Position numbers and translations under genes: made by a program. 64,000 nt of DNA, from positions 54,772 through 118,771 of the forward strand of contig QKAU01000017.1 in assembly GCA_003246265.1 (NCBI GenBank). Direction: 5' to 3'. Source of the stretch: Kiritimatiellales bacterium (lineage in GTDB: Bacteria > Verrucomicrobiota > Kiritimatiellia > Kiritimatiellales > Pontiellaceae). Positions within the stretch are counted from its first letter, which is position 1, and each line of letters opens with the position of its first letter. This document shows, one piece after another, positions 1 through 8,541 of this stretch. The notes beneath the pieces are model-generated. The model did not search any database. It saw only the letters and a program-made list of their open reading frames with translations, and was not told where the DNA came from.

Positions 1-57
1 CGAAACGCCGTCGGTCCCGGCAAACCGCGTTGAAACAAATCCGATGTTCTCGCTCAT
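1..57 (-). CDS. N-terminus of a glycosyltransferase-like protein (partial)
   Basis: Only the first 19 codons lie in the window, reading MSENIGFVSTRFAGTDGVS; the rest is beyond base 1. A purine-rich ribosome site (GGAGAG) sits four bases before the ATG. The pattern 'GFVSTRFAGTDGVS' resembles the first strand and nucleotide-side loop of GT-B glycosyltransferases. The gene is divergent from the glucosylglycerate operon that starts at 211, which fits a role in the same sugar pathway. Family assignment rests on a very short stretch and is tentative. Confidence 0.5.
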   Translation of the reverse strand, partial: MSENIGFVSTRFAGTDGVS

Positions 58-210
58 GGATCTCTCCGGTCGTTGATCCTAAAATAGCGGTACCCGGTGG
101 CATGGGAAGGATATTTTCCCCTCAATAGAAGTGGCAATTGCGGGGACTCGCGGTTTGCCATCCCTCCCGGCTTTGATAGACTTGCGCCGCAATCGAACAC
201 AAGGCACATC

Positions 211-1392
211 ATGCAGACCACGTTCACATCGCTCGACGGCATCCTGGCCCTGCTGCCCTCGCTTCCCGGCCGCCTTGCACCGATCCAGGAGACGCTGATC
301 ACCAACCTTATCATGCTGGGCGAGATCCCCTCGCCCACCTTCGAGGAGGAGGCGCGGATCAAGCTCTTTCTCCAGCGGCTGGTCGAATGCGGCCTGCCGG
401 ACGTCTCCGGCGACGAGGCAGGCAACGGTGTCGGCATCATCCCGGGAAGGAATCCCGACCGCAACATCCTGCTTGTGGCGCACGCGGACTCGGTCTACAC
501 AGACAAGACCGACCATTCGCTCTCGGTGCTTTCCGACGAGATCATCGGCCCCGGCGTGGCCGACAACGCCCTCGGGCTGGCCGTACTGGCAACCCTGCCC
601 AGCCTGTTCGAAATGCTCGGCCTGCAGCTGGACGCCAACCTCGTCCTGCTCAGCAGTTCCAAGGGCCTTGGGCGCGGCAACCTCGACGGCCTGCGGTTCT
701 TCATGGAAAACAACATCCTGCCGATGGAAGCCGGCATCTGCGTCGAGGGCGCCCAGCTGGGACGCCTGAGCTATTCCGCCGAGGGCATGTTCCGCGGCTA
801 CATCAACTGCCGCATCCCGGAGGACCTTGGCTGGCAGCGGGCCGGGCAGAACAGCGCCATCATCGCCCTCAACGACGTCATCAACCGGATCCTCGAGATT
901 CCGATCCCCCGGCGGCCGCGCACCTCCATCGTGCTCGGCGCCATACGCGGCGGCAAGAGCTACAACATCATGGCCACCCAATCGAGCCTCCGCTTCGAGG
1001 TCCGCAGCGAAAGCGCCGGACAGGTCCAGGCCATCCGGGAGCGCGTGGAGGATATCGTCGCCCATGCCACCTCCACCCACAATGCGCAGTTCGAATTCAG
1101 CGTGGTCTCCTCCCGCGACCCCGGCGGCATCGATGTCGGGCACCCGCTGGTAAAGAGCTGCCGGAGGATCATGGAGTGCCTGGAGCTCGAAACCGAAATC
1201 CGGCCCAGCATGTCGGAGGTCTCCGAGCTGATCGCGCGCGGCCTCCCCGCCGTCACGCTGGGGATCACCGAGGCCAGCAACCTGCATGATCTGGATGAAA
1301 CCATCCGCATCAAGCCCATCTATACGGGACTGGCGCAGCTGCTTGCCGTGCTTTTCGCCATCGATGGAGGACTTTGCAATGAACCTGAATGA
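211..1392 (+). CDS. M20-like metallopeptidase/hydrolase with altered catalytic motif
   Basis: A 393-residue protein with the M20 layout: metal ligands His91 and Asp93 (HADSVY), Asp118 (GVADNA), Glu179 (CVEG) and a late His359 (NLHD). At the place where active M20 enzymes carry a Glu-Glu pair, this protein reads SSSKG (148-152), so the usual general base seems absent. The start was chosen at 211 because homology-like sequence begins there; upstream codons look non-coding. Its last 14 bases overlap the glucosylphosphoglycerate synthase gene, so the two are translationally coupled. Substrate unknown; it may be a non-peptidase hydrolase or a binding protein tied to glucosylglycerate metabolism. 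Confidence 0.7.
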   Translation: MQTTFTSLDGILALLPSLPGRLAPIQETLITNLIMLGEIPSPTFEEEARIKLFLQRLVECGLPDVSGDEAGNGVGIIPGRNPDRNILLVAHADSVYTDKTDHSLSVLSDEIIGPGVADNALGLAVLATLPSLFEMLGLQLDANLVLLSSSKGLGRGNLDGLRFFMENNILPMEAGICVEGAQLGRLSYSAEGMFRGYINCRIPEDLGWQRAGQNSAIIALNDVINRILEIPIPRRPRTSIVLGAIRGGKSYNIMATQSSLRFEVRSESAGQVQAIRERVEDIVAHATSTHNAQFEFSVVSSRDPGGIDVGHPLVKSCRRIMECLELETEIRPSMSEVSELIARGLPAVTLGITEASNLHDLDETIRIKPIYTGLAQLLAVLFAIDGGLCNEPE

Positions 1393-2356
1393 GTGGATCC
1401 ACAGCAACACCATCCATCACTCCCAGTTCTGGGACCTGAAGAAACTCGTGGAGGAGAAGCAGCGGCAGGGCCTGAAGATCTCCCTTTGCCTGCCGACGCT
1501 CAACGAGGAGAAGACGATCGGCAAGGAGATTGTCATGTTCAAGTCGGAGCTGGTCGATCGCTACCCGCTGCTCGACGAGATCGCCGTGATCGACTCCGGC
1601 TCCACCGATCGGACGCGCGACATCGCCGCCACCTTCGGCGCGGACGTCTACCTTTCGGCCGACATCCTGCCGCAGTACGGCGAGAAGAAGGGCAAAGGAG
1701 AGAACCTCTGGAAGGCGGTCTACCAGTTGACCGGCGACATCATCGTCTATGTGGACGCGGACATTAAGAACATCCATCCGCGCTTCGCCTATGGACTGGT
1801 CGCCCCGCTCATCTACCGGCCGGAGGTGCACTACGTGAAGGCATTCTATGACCGGCCCCTCGCCTTTTCGCAAGGGGTGCGCCCGTCCGGCGGCGGACGC
1901 GTGACGGAAATCCTGGTCCGTCCGCTCTTCTCGCTTTTCTTCCCCGACCTCACCGGGCTGGTGCAGCCGCTTTCCGGCGAATACGCCGTCCGACGCGAAG
2001 TGCTCGACAAGATCCCATTCCCCATAGGCTACGGCGTCGAGACCTCGCACCTCATCGATGTCTACGAGAAATGGGGCATGGAGGCCATCGCGCAGGTCGA
2101 CCTCGACCAGCGCGTCCACCGCAACCAGGAGACCCGCGCCCTTGGCAAGATGGCCTTCGGCATCCTACGCGCCTTCCTGGTCCGGGCCGAGGCGCTGGGC
2201 GTCATCGGCAAGCTGCCCGAGCTGAGCACCTTCCTCCGCCAGTTCCAGGTCAGCAACGCCAACTTCGAGCAGATCGCCTACGAGATCGTCGAGGAGGAGC
2301 GGCCGCCCATGATCGAACTGCCCGAATACCGCGAAAAGTTCGGCGTCGCACTATGA
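1379..2356 (+). CDS. gpgS: glucosyl-3-phosphoglycerate synthase (GpgS-like)
   Basis: A 325-residue family 81/2-type glycosyltransferase, the usual GpgS length. It has the LCLPTLNEEKTIGKE nucleotide-sugar motif, an IDSGSTDRTR loop and the metal-binding DAD in YVDADIKN. GpgS transfers glucose from a nucleotide sugar to 3-phosphoglycerate; after dephosphorylation this yields glucosylglycerate, a compatible solute used under salt stress or nitrogen limitation. A GGAGG site lies eight bases before the ATG at 1379, inside the preceding gene, and the stop overlaps the next start (ATGA). No dedicated GpgP phosphatase is adjacent; the HAD phosphatase at 5472-6137 is a possible but unproven partner. 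Confidence 0.85.
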   Translation: MNLNEWIHSNTIHHSQFWDLKKLVEEKQRQGLKISLCLPTLNEEKTIGKEIVMFKSELVDRYPLLDEIAVIDSGSTDRTRDIAATFGADVYLSADILPQYGEKKGKGENLWKAVYQLTGDIIVYVDADIKNIHPRFAYGLVAPLIYRPEVHYVKAFYDRPLAFSQGVRPSGGGRVTEILVRPLFSLFFPDLTGLVQPLSGEYAVRREVLDKIPFPIGYGVETSHLIDVYEKWGMEAIAQVDLDQRVHRNQETRALGKMAFGILRAFLVRAEALGVIGKLPELSTFLRQFQVSNANFEQIAYEIVEEERPPMIELPEYREKFGVAL

Positions 2357-3789
2357 GCGAAAGGATCGCAGTCGCCGTCGTCCACTACCACCTCCGCCCC
2401 GGCGGGGTCACGCGGGTGATCGAACGCGCCATCGCGGCGATGTGCGGCCGGGCCGACTGCCTGGTCTTCTCCGGCGAAGCCCCCGGCGCCGGAAGCCCGC
2501 TAGTGGCGCTTAGCGAGCCGTTCCATGCGCTGGCTTATGGGCAAAACCCCGCGGCCCCGGAAGCCGAACGCCTCGCGAAGGACTTGCGGTTTACCGCCCG
2601 GGCGCTCTTCGGACGCGATCCCGACCTCTGGCACATCCACAACCATGCCTTGGGCAAGAATGCTTTCCTTCCCCGCTTCGTCCACCATCTGGCCACCGCC
2701 GGCTGCCGGATCCTGCTTCAGCCCCACGACTTCGCGGAAGACGGGCGGCCGGAAAACTACCGCCTCCTCAAGGAACATCTGGGCGGCGCCCTGGAGGGAA
2801 CGCTTTACCCTGCGGCACGGCATGTATGGTATGCGCCGATCAACCACAGGGATCGCTCCCTGCTACAGGAGATCGGCCTCCGGCAGATCCACGTGCTGCC
2901 CAATGCGGTTACGCCTCATCCGCCCGCTGCCGGGCACGGCCCCGACCGGAAACCTTCCCCCCGCACAGTGGTCTATCCCGCCCGCGCCATCCGGCGGAAG
3001 AACATCGGCGAGTTCCTGCTTTGGAGCCTTCTCGCCCCCGGTGGCTATCTGTTCCAGAGCACCCTCGCCCCGCAGAATCCGCAGTGGCAGGGCATCTATC
3101 GCGAATGGGTCGACTTTGCCGATGAGCTGGGCTTGCCGGTCGAATTCGATGCGGGCCGCCGACACGACTTTGCCGTACTCGTCCGGGATGCGGAGGTGCT
3201 GATCACCACCAGCATCGCCGAAGGCTTCGGCCTCGCCTTCCTGGAGCCGTGGATCGAAGGCAAACGGCTGGTAGGCCGCAAGCTTCCGGAGATCACCAGC
3301 GACTTTGAACGCGATGGGCTCGACCTTTCCGGGCTCTATGAACGTCTGCCGGTTCCTCTGGAGTGGATCGGGGAGGAGGATTTCCTTGCGGCCTTGGAAG
3401 CGGCGATGAGGAAATCGTACGCCGCATACGCCATGGAGTGGACGCCGGAGCTTCTCCATGCGGCGTGCAGGGCGCTCGTCGTTGACGGCACGGTCGACTT
3501 CGGCATCCTCGACGAATCCCTCCAGCGCCGGGTCATCCGCCATATCGCGGAGCATCCCATGGACCGCGACCGCTTTCCCCCGTTCGATCCGTCGCCTGAA
3601 TCCGGGGGCATCGACCACAACCGGAAAATCGCGGGCGCGACCTACAGCCCGGAGGCCTATGGGAACCGCCTGCTGGGGATCTATCGAACCCTCGCCGCCA
3701 TCGAACCGGGTCCGGTCTCCCACGCTTCCGCCGGCAAGCTGCTCCGCCTGTTCCTCCGGCCGGAACGGTTCAACCTGCTGAGCACCTAA
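2353..3789 (+). CDS. family 4 glycosyltransferase
   Basis: A 478-residue GT-B glycosyltransferase. The N-terminal half opens with VVHYHLRPGGVTRVIE, the glycine-rich acceptor-side loop, and contains HIHNHALGKN; the C-terminal half has the donor-binding EGFGLAFLEPW signature (E-x7-E). It begins in a 4-base ATGA overlap with gpgS and so belongs to the same operon. The C-terminal 150 residues after the donor site are unlike a minimal GT4 and may form an extra domain. Acceptor and sugar are not evident; a role in extending or using glucosylglycerate is inferred from the neighbourhood only. Confidence 0.75.
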   Translation: MSERIAVAVVHYHLRPGGVTRVIERAIAAMCGRADCLVFSGEAPGAGSPLVALSEPFHALAYGQNPAAPEAERLAKDLRFTARALFGRDPDLWHIHNHALGKNAFLPRFVHHLATAGCRILLQPHDFAEDGRPENYRLLKEHLGGALEGTLYPAARHVWYAPINHRDRSLLQEIGLRQIHVLPNAVTPHPPAAGHGPDRKPSPRTVVYPARAIRRKNIGEFLLWSLLAPGGYLFQSTLAPQNPQWQGIYREWVDFADELGLPVEFDAGRRHDFAVLVRDAEVLITTSIAEGFGLAFLEPWIEGKRLVGRKLPEITSDFERDGLDLSGLYERLPVPLEWIGEEDFLAALEAAMRKSYAAYAMEWTPELLHAACRALVVDGTVDFGILDESLQRRVIRHIAEHPMDRDRFPPFDPSPESGGIDHNRKIAGATYSPEAYGNRLLGIYRTLAAIEPGPVSHASAGKLLRLFLRPERFNLLST

Positions 3790-3809
3790 GCCTCCGGAAC
3801 GTTGCGTCC

Positions 3810-4502
3810 CTACCCCTCCCCTACCGGCTCGTCGTCCAGCAGCAAGTTTCGGGCACTGATGCAGGGTCCGGGGAACATCTCGACAAACTCTTCGGGGCTT
3901 TCGTCGAACAGGGCGCACATCGAGTCATAGGCGGCGCGGCCGTAGCGCAGGATGCTGCCCAGCGACTGTGTCTCCACCTCCTGCATGACGAAGCAGAGCT
4001 CCTCCGGGGTCGAATCCTGCACATCGAGCAGGAGCCGGTAGTCGCGGGGGTTCACCTTTTCCATGTTGCGGGTGTAGATGCTGTACTTGACGTACTCCAC
4101 CACCCGCTGGTTCAGGCCGGCTTCCAGCATGAAGACCAGTTCCACCAGCTCTACCCGCGTAAGCACCAGCCGCACCACCGGCGTATCGACATCCGGCGGC
4201 AGGAGACCGCTGATCTCGTCGATCGAACGGTCGAAGTCCTCGAGAATCGCCTCGCGGGTAAGCTCTCCGGAAACCGGCACCCAATGGATAATGATGTTGT
4301 GCGCCGGGTCGTTGTAGAGCAGTGGAAGATCGATGCGGAATTCGGCGTGGCAGTCGGCGCATTCCACGCGATTGAGCCGGTTGTGCAGCAGCGCGTCCTT
4401 GAGCTGCGGGTCGGTGGCGGCGTTGATCGCTTCGTACAGTTCGACCTCCTGGGCGAAGCCGCATGAGGGACAGGTGATGTTGAAACGCTTGCTACGGCTC
4501 AT
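3810..4502 (-). CDS. CpXC-domain protein
   Basis: A 230-residue protein that starts with an N-terminal zinc-finger-like region: CPSC near residue 11 and CADC near residue 53, with the CPxC...CxxC spacing of the CpXC domain. The remainder is acidic and predicted helical, with no membrane segments. The domain's biochemical role is not known. The ATG at 4502 overlaps the 3' end of the SrkA-like kinase by 11 bases, making this the last gene of the NYN/HAD/kinase/CpXC operon; it ends 20 bases from the convergent glycosyltransferase gene. Confidence 0.75.
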   Translation of the reverse strand: MSRSKRFNITCPSCGFAQEVELYEAINAATDPQLKDALLHNRLNRVECADCHAEFRIDLPLLYNDPAHNIIIHWVPVSGELTREAILEDFDRSIDEISGLLPPDVDTPVVRLVLTRVELVELVFMLEAGLNQRVVEYVKYSIYTRNMEKVNPRDYRLLLDVQDSTPEELCFVMQEVETQSLGSILRYGRAAYDSMCALFDESPEEFVEMFPGPCISARNLLLDDEPVGEG

Positions 4503-5475
4503 GGTGGACGTTCCCTGCTTGCTGGATGGTGTTGAATTGCCGTTCGAGGTCGCCGATTTCGCGCTGCCAGAAAAGCTCGCCGCCCCAGTCGGGAAAATGG
4601 GTGCGGAAGCGGAAGTCGTCGATCTGGGTGCTGCACCACGCGAGGAAATAGATGATCCGCATGGCGCGGAGGATCTCGACCAGCCGCAACTGGCGGTCAT
4701 CGAACTCCATGAAGTGCTCGTAGCCTTCCAGGATGAGGCCGATCTCGCGGCGGACATCATGCGCGTGCCCCGGTAGCAGCAGCCAGATGTCCTGGACCGC
4801 GGGCCCCATGGCCATGTCGTCGAAATCGATCACCATAAGCCCTTCGCCGGGCCTTTCGAGGATGTTGCCGCGGTGGCAATCGCCATGGATCCGCTGCAGG
4901 TCGATGCCCTCGAACGCATTGCGGGCCACGTCGGCGATGCGCATCGCCACGTCGCGGAAGCGGTTCGCCTGATGGCGCTGCATGAACCCGCCGCCGACCA
5001 GCAGTTCCACCTCCGGCATCGTGGTCGAATCCGGATGGAGGCGCAACCGGTTCGAGGCCGCGCGCCGCGCCCCGGCCGCATGGATGCGGCCTACCAGGCG
5101 GCCGAGTCGCCGCCATCCCTCGTCGTCGTGGAGAGCCATTTCGCGTCCGGAACGCTTGGGGAAAAGCGCGAAGAAAATGCCGTCGTCCTCCGCGATCGTT
5201 GCGCCATCCGCCATCGCCAGCGGGGTCACCACGGGGATTTCGTCCGCGGTACAGTCGAGCACGAACCGGTGCTCGTCCTCCAGGGCCTCCCGGCTCCAGC
5301 GGCCCGGCCGGTAGAACTTGGCGATCAGCCGTTCCCCCGACATGGTCTGTAGCTCGTAGACCCGGTTGATGTAGCTCGGCAGCGGCGCGGTAAGGCCCGT
5401 CATGCCGCGGCCCAGCACCCCTTCCACGGCGGAAAGGATGCGGTCCGGCGTAAGCTGGTCGAACGCGCCGCTCAT
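4492..5475 (-). CDS. srkA: SrkA/YihE-like aminoglycoside-phosphotransferase-fold kinase
   Basis: A 327-residue APH-fold kinase. It has the catalytic loop IHGDCHRGN and the metal-binding VIDFDD that follows it, with a Lys-containing LIAKFYRPGRW segment near residue 50. Length and the FYRPGRW and DFDDMAMGPAVQDIW signatures match SrkA (YihE), a stress-response Ser/Thr protein kinase in E. coli. Its start overlaps the end of the HAD gene by four bases and its end overlaps the CpXC gene. In enterics srkA stands next to dsbA; here the partner genes differ, so the physiological substrate cannot be carried over. Confidence 0.8.
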   Translation of the reverse strand: MSGAFDQLTPDRILSAVEGVLGRGMTGLTAPLPSYINRVYELQTMSGERLIAKFYRPGRWSREALEDEHRFVLDCTADEIPVVTPLAMADGATIAEDDGIFFALFPKRSGREMALHDDEGWRRLGRLVGRIHAAGARRAASNRLRLHPDSTTMPEVELLVGGGFMQRHQANRFRDVAMRIADVARNAFEGIDLQRIHGDCHRGNILERPGEGLMVIDFDDMAMGPAVQDIWLLLPGHAHDVRREIGLILEGYEHFMEFDDRQLRLVEILRAMRIIYFLAWCSTQIDDFRFRTHFPDWGGELFWQREIGDLERQFNTIQQAGNVHHEP

Positions 5476-6137
5476 ACGTCCAGTGCCCGGAAAAGATGTT
5501 CGGCATCTTCGAAGGAATCGACCACGATATCCGCCCCCTCGGCCTCCAGCGCAGGGCGGTCGAACTGCCCATTGCAGACGGCGACCGAAACCATGCCGTT
5601 GGCCCGGGCGGCCGCGACGTCGGAGGGGGTGTCGCCCAGCAGGTAGGCCAGCTCCGGGTGCCCCGCCCGCGCCAGCGCGATCGCCGCCATGCGGGCGCGG
5701 TCGCCATCGTCGTCGCCATACCCCCCGACGCCGTCGAAGAAGCGGTCAAGCCCCGCGTGGCGCAGCTTGACGAAGGCGCATGCGCGGATGTTGCCGGTTA
5801 CGAGCCCCAGCCGCCAATGGAGGGAGACCCTTTCCAGGAACTTCGCCACGCCCGGGAAGACGGTCGGCGGTGCCTTGGCGATGTTGGCATCGAGCAGGGG
5901 CGGAAGCCGCTCGAAAAACCGCTGCGTGCGGGCGGGATCGGCCGCGAGGCCGTTTTCCCGAAGGAGCTGCTCCACCACGCGGATATCGGTCGCCCCTGAA
6001 AAGTTGATATGCGACATGTCGACCCGCACGCCGTAGGCATGGAGGAAGGCTTCGGCGAAGGCGCTCCGCCCCGAGCCCTTCGCATAGAGCAGCGTACCGT
6101 CGATGTCGCAGAAGATGTAGCGGCCCGGCGCAGCCAT
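5472..6137 (-). CDS. HAD-superfamily phosphatase
   Basis: A 221-residue HAD hydrolase: motif I FCDIDGTLL with nucleophile and general-acid aspartates, motif II LVTGN, and motif IV LLGDTPSDVAAAR. A helical cap is inserted between motifs I and II, as in phosphoglycolate phosphatase-type enzymes. The reaction is hydrolysis of a phosphomonoester; the substrate cannot be read from the sequence. It sits nine bases after the NYN-like gene and overlaps the kinase gene by four bases. Because gpgS is near and no GpgP is seen, glucosyl-3-phosphoglycerate is one candidate substrate, but the genes are in different operons. Confidence 0.8.
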   Translation of the reverse strand: MAAPGRYIFCDIDGTLLYAKGSGRSAFAEAFLHAYGVRVDMSHINFSGATDIRVVEQLLRENGLAADPARTQRFFERLPPLLDANIAKAPPTVFPGVAKFLERVSLHWRLGLVTGNIRACAFVKLRHAGLDRFFDGVGGYGDDDGDRARMAAIALARAGHPELAYLLGDTPSDVAAARANGMVSVAVCNGQFDRPALEAEGADIVVDSFEDAEHLFRALDV

Positions 6138-6145
6138 GGCGCACC

Positions 6146-6733
6146 CTAGTCGACCAGGTCGATCAGTTCGTTGATCGCGTCGGCATCGGACATTTCCCGT
6201 TCGGGGCGCTCCCTTCCCCCCTCATCGTCGTTGCGGGGAGGCTTCTGCTGCTGTTGCTGCTGCTGGCGCCGGCGGGGCGGGCGGTTGCCGCGGCCTTGCC
6301 CGCCGCCGCGCTCATCGCCCTCGCCGTCGGGGCCGACGTCGAAGGCCTTGCGGAAGGTGGCCGTGCGCAACTTGCGGGTGGAGCCTGGAACCATCTTTTC
6401 GACCGCCGCGCTACCGGTTACCAGTACTGCGCCGGAACCTTGGGAAGAAACGGTCCTGGCCAGGAACTTGGCATGGTCTTCCGGGGACTTGCTGTAGACG
6501 ACCGTGACATGGTCCTCGAACTTCTTGCCGTGGGGCGCCTTGTTGAGCTCCTCGCCGCAGAGGACCGCCACGATGGGGGTCTTTTCACGCTCCGCAAAGC
6601 GTGAGAGGCGGCGGAGCAGCTGGAGCTGGTTGCGGGGCGCCACGTTCCCCTTCATGCCCAGCGATTCGTTCAGGGATACGGTATCGACTACCAGCACCGT
6701 GCGGGCCGGCTTGAACAGGTTGAATAAACCCAT
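6146..6733 (-). CDS. NYN/PIN-like protein with polyglutamine, arginine-rich tail
   Basis: A 195-residue protein. Residues 1-130 look like a Rossmann-type NYN/YacP-like nuclease fold: an initial strand with an aspartate (VLVVDTVSLNES), a mid strand VAVLCGEEL and a late strand VLVTGSAA. The usual cluster of acidic residues is only partly visible, so nuclease activity is uncertain. Residues 131-195 are disordered and charged, rich in Gly, Arg and Pro, with seven consecutive glutamines and an acidic C-terminal helix. First gene of the operon leading to the HAD, kinase and CpXC genes. The basic, Gln-rich tail suggests nucleic-acid contact; this is inference. Confidence 0.5.
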   Translation of the reverse strand: MGLFNLFKPARTVLVVDTVSLNESLGMKGNVAPRNQLQLLRRLSRFAEREKTPIVAVLCGEELNKAPHGKKFEDHVTVVYSKSPEDHAKFLARTVSSQGSGAVLVTGSAAVEKMVPGSTRKLRTATFRKAFDVGPDGEGDERGGGQGRGNRPPRRRQQQQQQQKPPRNDDEGGRERPEREMSDADAINELIDLVD

Positions 6734-6898
6734 TGTGCTTTCCTTTGTGTTGTCGGTTCATTGTTCCATGCACATGACACCGTCGTATCCGACCGCCCTC
6801 AATCGGTATGGTTCGAGGCGGCTGGCGGTGTGTAGCCGTGCAGTTAAGGGGCGTGAAGGTACTTTATCGACTTCGTGGGCGCAAGCCCGTATTTGGCG

Positions 6899-7915
6899 CT
6901 ATGCGGGCGACGCTGCGCCGAACGGATCGGCCACCCGAAGTCCAGCAAAGGCCGCGCGCAGCGCGGGTTCGTCGGAGGAGCGGAAGAGCAGTTTGGGGTT
7001 CGGTCCGGCGTCGATGGTGAGGTAGACCGCGAGTCCATCGGCCCGGAGGCGCTGGATCCGGTGGATGGCCTCGACCGTTCCAGGCTGGAAATAGAGTAGC
7101 GGTGGCCAGGCGGCGAGCATGGTGGCGTGCATGGCCAGGGCGTTGCGCTCGGCCGTCCTTCCCAATGTTGCAAAGTCCCGCTCCGCGATGGCGTTGCGCA
7201 AGAGATCCAGATCGGCGGCGGCCTGGGCCGGCCAGGAAGCGTAGAGGGCGGAAGTCGCCGCCGTCCGGTTCATGCCATCGCGGGACCCCACGGGCTTCTC
7301 TTCGACGCACAGCTCCACGATGCCGATCCGCAGTTCCGGCCATTCCGAATCGATGCGCTCGGCAAAGGAATCCCCCCCGGCCGGGTCATGCCCGGCATGC
7401 CACTGCACAAAACCGTCATAGACCGAGCGCGCCGCGCTACCACTGCCCAGGCGGGCCAGCATGGACAGGGACCTGCGATCCATCCCCCACCCTCCCAGTC
7501 GGTCGAGCGCCAGAACCAGCGCGGCGAAGCCCGATGCGGAGGAAGCGAGGCCGGCGGCGGTCGGGATGGTGTTCCGGGTATCCACCTCCAGCGCTCCGGC
7601 TCCTAGCCAGGGCCGGAGCAGATCGAGGAATCCCGAGAGGCGCCGTGCAAAGGGGAGCTCTGCCGGCACCTCCAGCCCATTGAGATGGACCGCGTCTGCC
7701 GGGGCATCGATCCGCCGCACGTCGGTCCGTGTACCCAGCGAACCCAGGGAGATCGAGAGGCTGGAGTTGACGGGCAGGTTGAGGATGGCATCGCGCTTGC
7801 CCCAGTATTTGCACAGTGCAATGTTCGAGGGCGCGAACGCCGTGCTGCAGGCCTGCGGATCCGATGCGGCGTCTTTCATCAACCGCTCCACGAAACGTGC
7901 CTGCATCTCCTCCAT
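6899..7915 (-). CDS. mvaD: diphosphomevalonate decarboxylase
   Basis: A 338-residue GHMP-family enzyme that converts mevalonate diphosphate, with ATP, to isopentenyl diphosphate. Hallmarks are APSNIALCKYWGKRD near the N-terminus, the ATP loop PTAAGLASSASGFAAL, and AARSVYDGFVQW, matching MvaD's conserved SGSAxRS region. The start at 7915 is supported by an AGGAGG site nine bases upstream. It is the last gene behind the rnf cluster and a lipoprotein gene, 32 bases after the latter. Other mevalonate-pathway genes are not in the window. The specific family (rather than phosphomevalonate decarboxylase) is judged from these motifs only. Confidence 0.85.
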   Translation of the reverse strand: MEEMQARFVERLMKDAASDPQACSTAFAPSNIALCKYWGKRDAILNLPVNSSLSISLGSLGTRTDVRRIDAPADAVHLNGLEVPAELPFARRLSGFLDLLRPWLGAGALEVDTRNTIPTAAGLASSASGFAALVLALDRLGGWGMDRRSLSMLARLGSGSAARSVYDGFVQWHAGHDPAGGDSFAERIDSEWPELRIGIVELCVEEKPVGSRDGMNRTAATSALYASWPAQAAADLDLLRNAIAERDFATLGRTAERNALAMHATMLAAWPPLLYFQPGTVEAIHRIQRLRADGLAVYLTIDAGPNPKLLFRSSDEPALRAAFAGLRVADPFGAASPA

Positions 7916-7947
7916 TCCGCCGACCCTCCTTCCTCTCCGTCCGTCTC

Positions 7948-8439
7948 CTACTGTACCCCATCGCGTTCCACCGCCGGCTGGTAGAGCAGGAACAGGTGGA
8001 CGGGGCCCGTGCCCTGCACCGCGCGCAGCTCCACGCGGGCACCCTGCCGCTCGGCCACGAGGCGGAACGAATGGCCGCCCACCTCCATCTGGAGCGGGGT
8101 CCACCCATGTTGGGCCAGGCAGTCCGAATAGCGGCTCCTGACCCCCTGGAGGCTTTGCTTCGTTTTCATCCCGGCCCCCACCAGCTCCGTTTCGGGAATC
8201 CGTCCGTGCGCCTCCAGCTGGACCCCTTCCATCAGCAGGTAGTCCGGGAAGAAAAGTTCCTCCGGCTTCAATCCGGGTTCAAGCACGGACATCATGGCGC
8301 TGGAATCGACCACCGGTTCACCCGTGGGGGCTTTGGTGGCGCAGCCGGAAATACCCGCGGCGATGCAGCCGAATGCCAGCATCGGCATGATCGCATGGCC
8401 CTTGCGGCGGGACCGGTCCTGGGTTGAGGAATCAAGCAT
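7948..8439 (-). CDS. small lipoprotein of unknown function
   Basis: A 163-residue protein with a positively charged start (QDRSRRKGHAI), a hydrophobic stretch and a lipobox ending GISGC, so it is probably processed and lipidated after Lgt action. The mature part is about 130 residues without a recognised domain. The start at 8439 (MLDSS) is the first that gives a sensible signal peptide; an internal start at 8388 would shorten the basic region. Placed between rnfE and mvaD in the same direction; whether it works with the Rnf complex or is merely co-transcribed is open. Confidence 0.65.
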   Translation of the reverse strand: MLDSSTQDRSRRKGHAIMPMLAFGCIAAGISGCATKAPTGEPVVDSSAMMSVLEPGLKPEELFFPDYLLMEGVQLEAHGRIPETELVGAGMKTKQSLQGVRSRYSDCLAQHGWTPLQMEVGGHSFRLVAERQGARVELRAVQGTGPVHLFLLYQPAVERDGVQ

Positions 8440-8541
8440 CACGGCACGCACATTCCGGAATAAACCGTGCGTGAAGGTAGAGGATCCCGGCCCATGAAAC
8501 AAGGCCGGGACAGACGAATCGAACATCCCGAAGCGTCCGAC

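Noticed and set aside
6734..6898. Small RNA or gene in the gap between mvaD and the NYN-like gene
   Set aside because: Only a short GGGC-GCAA-GCCC hairpin is seen; no promoter/terminator pair or conserved frame.
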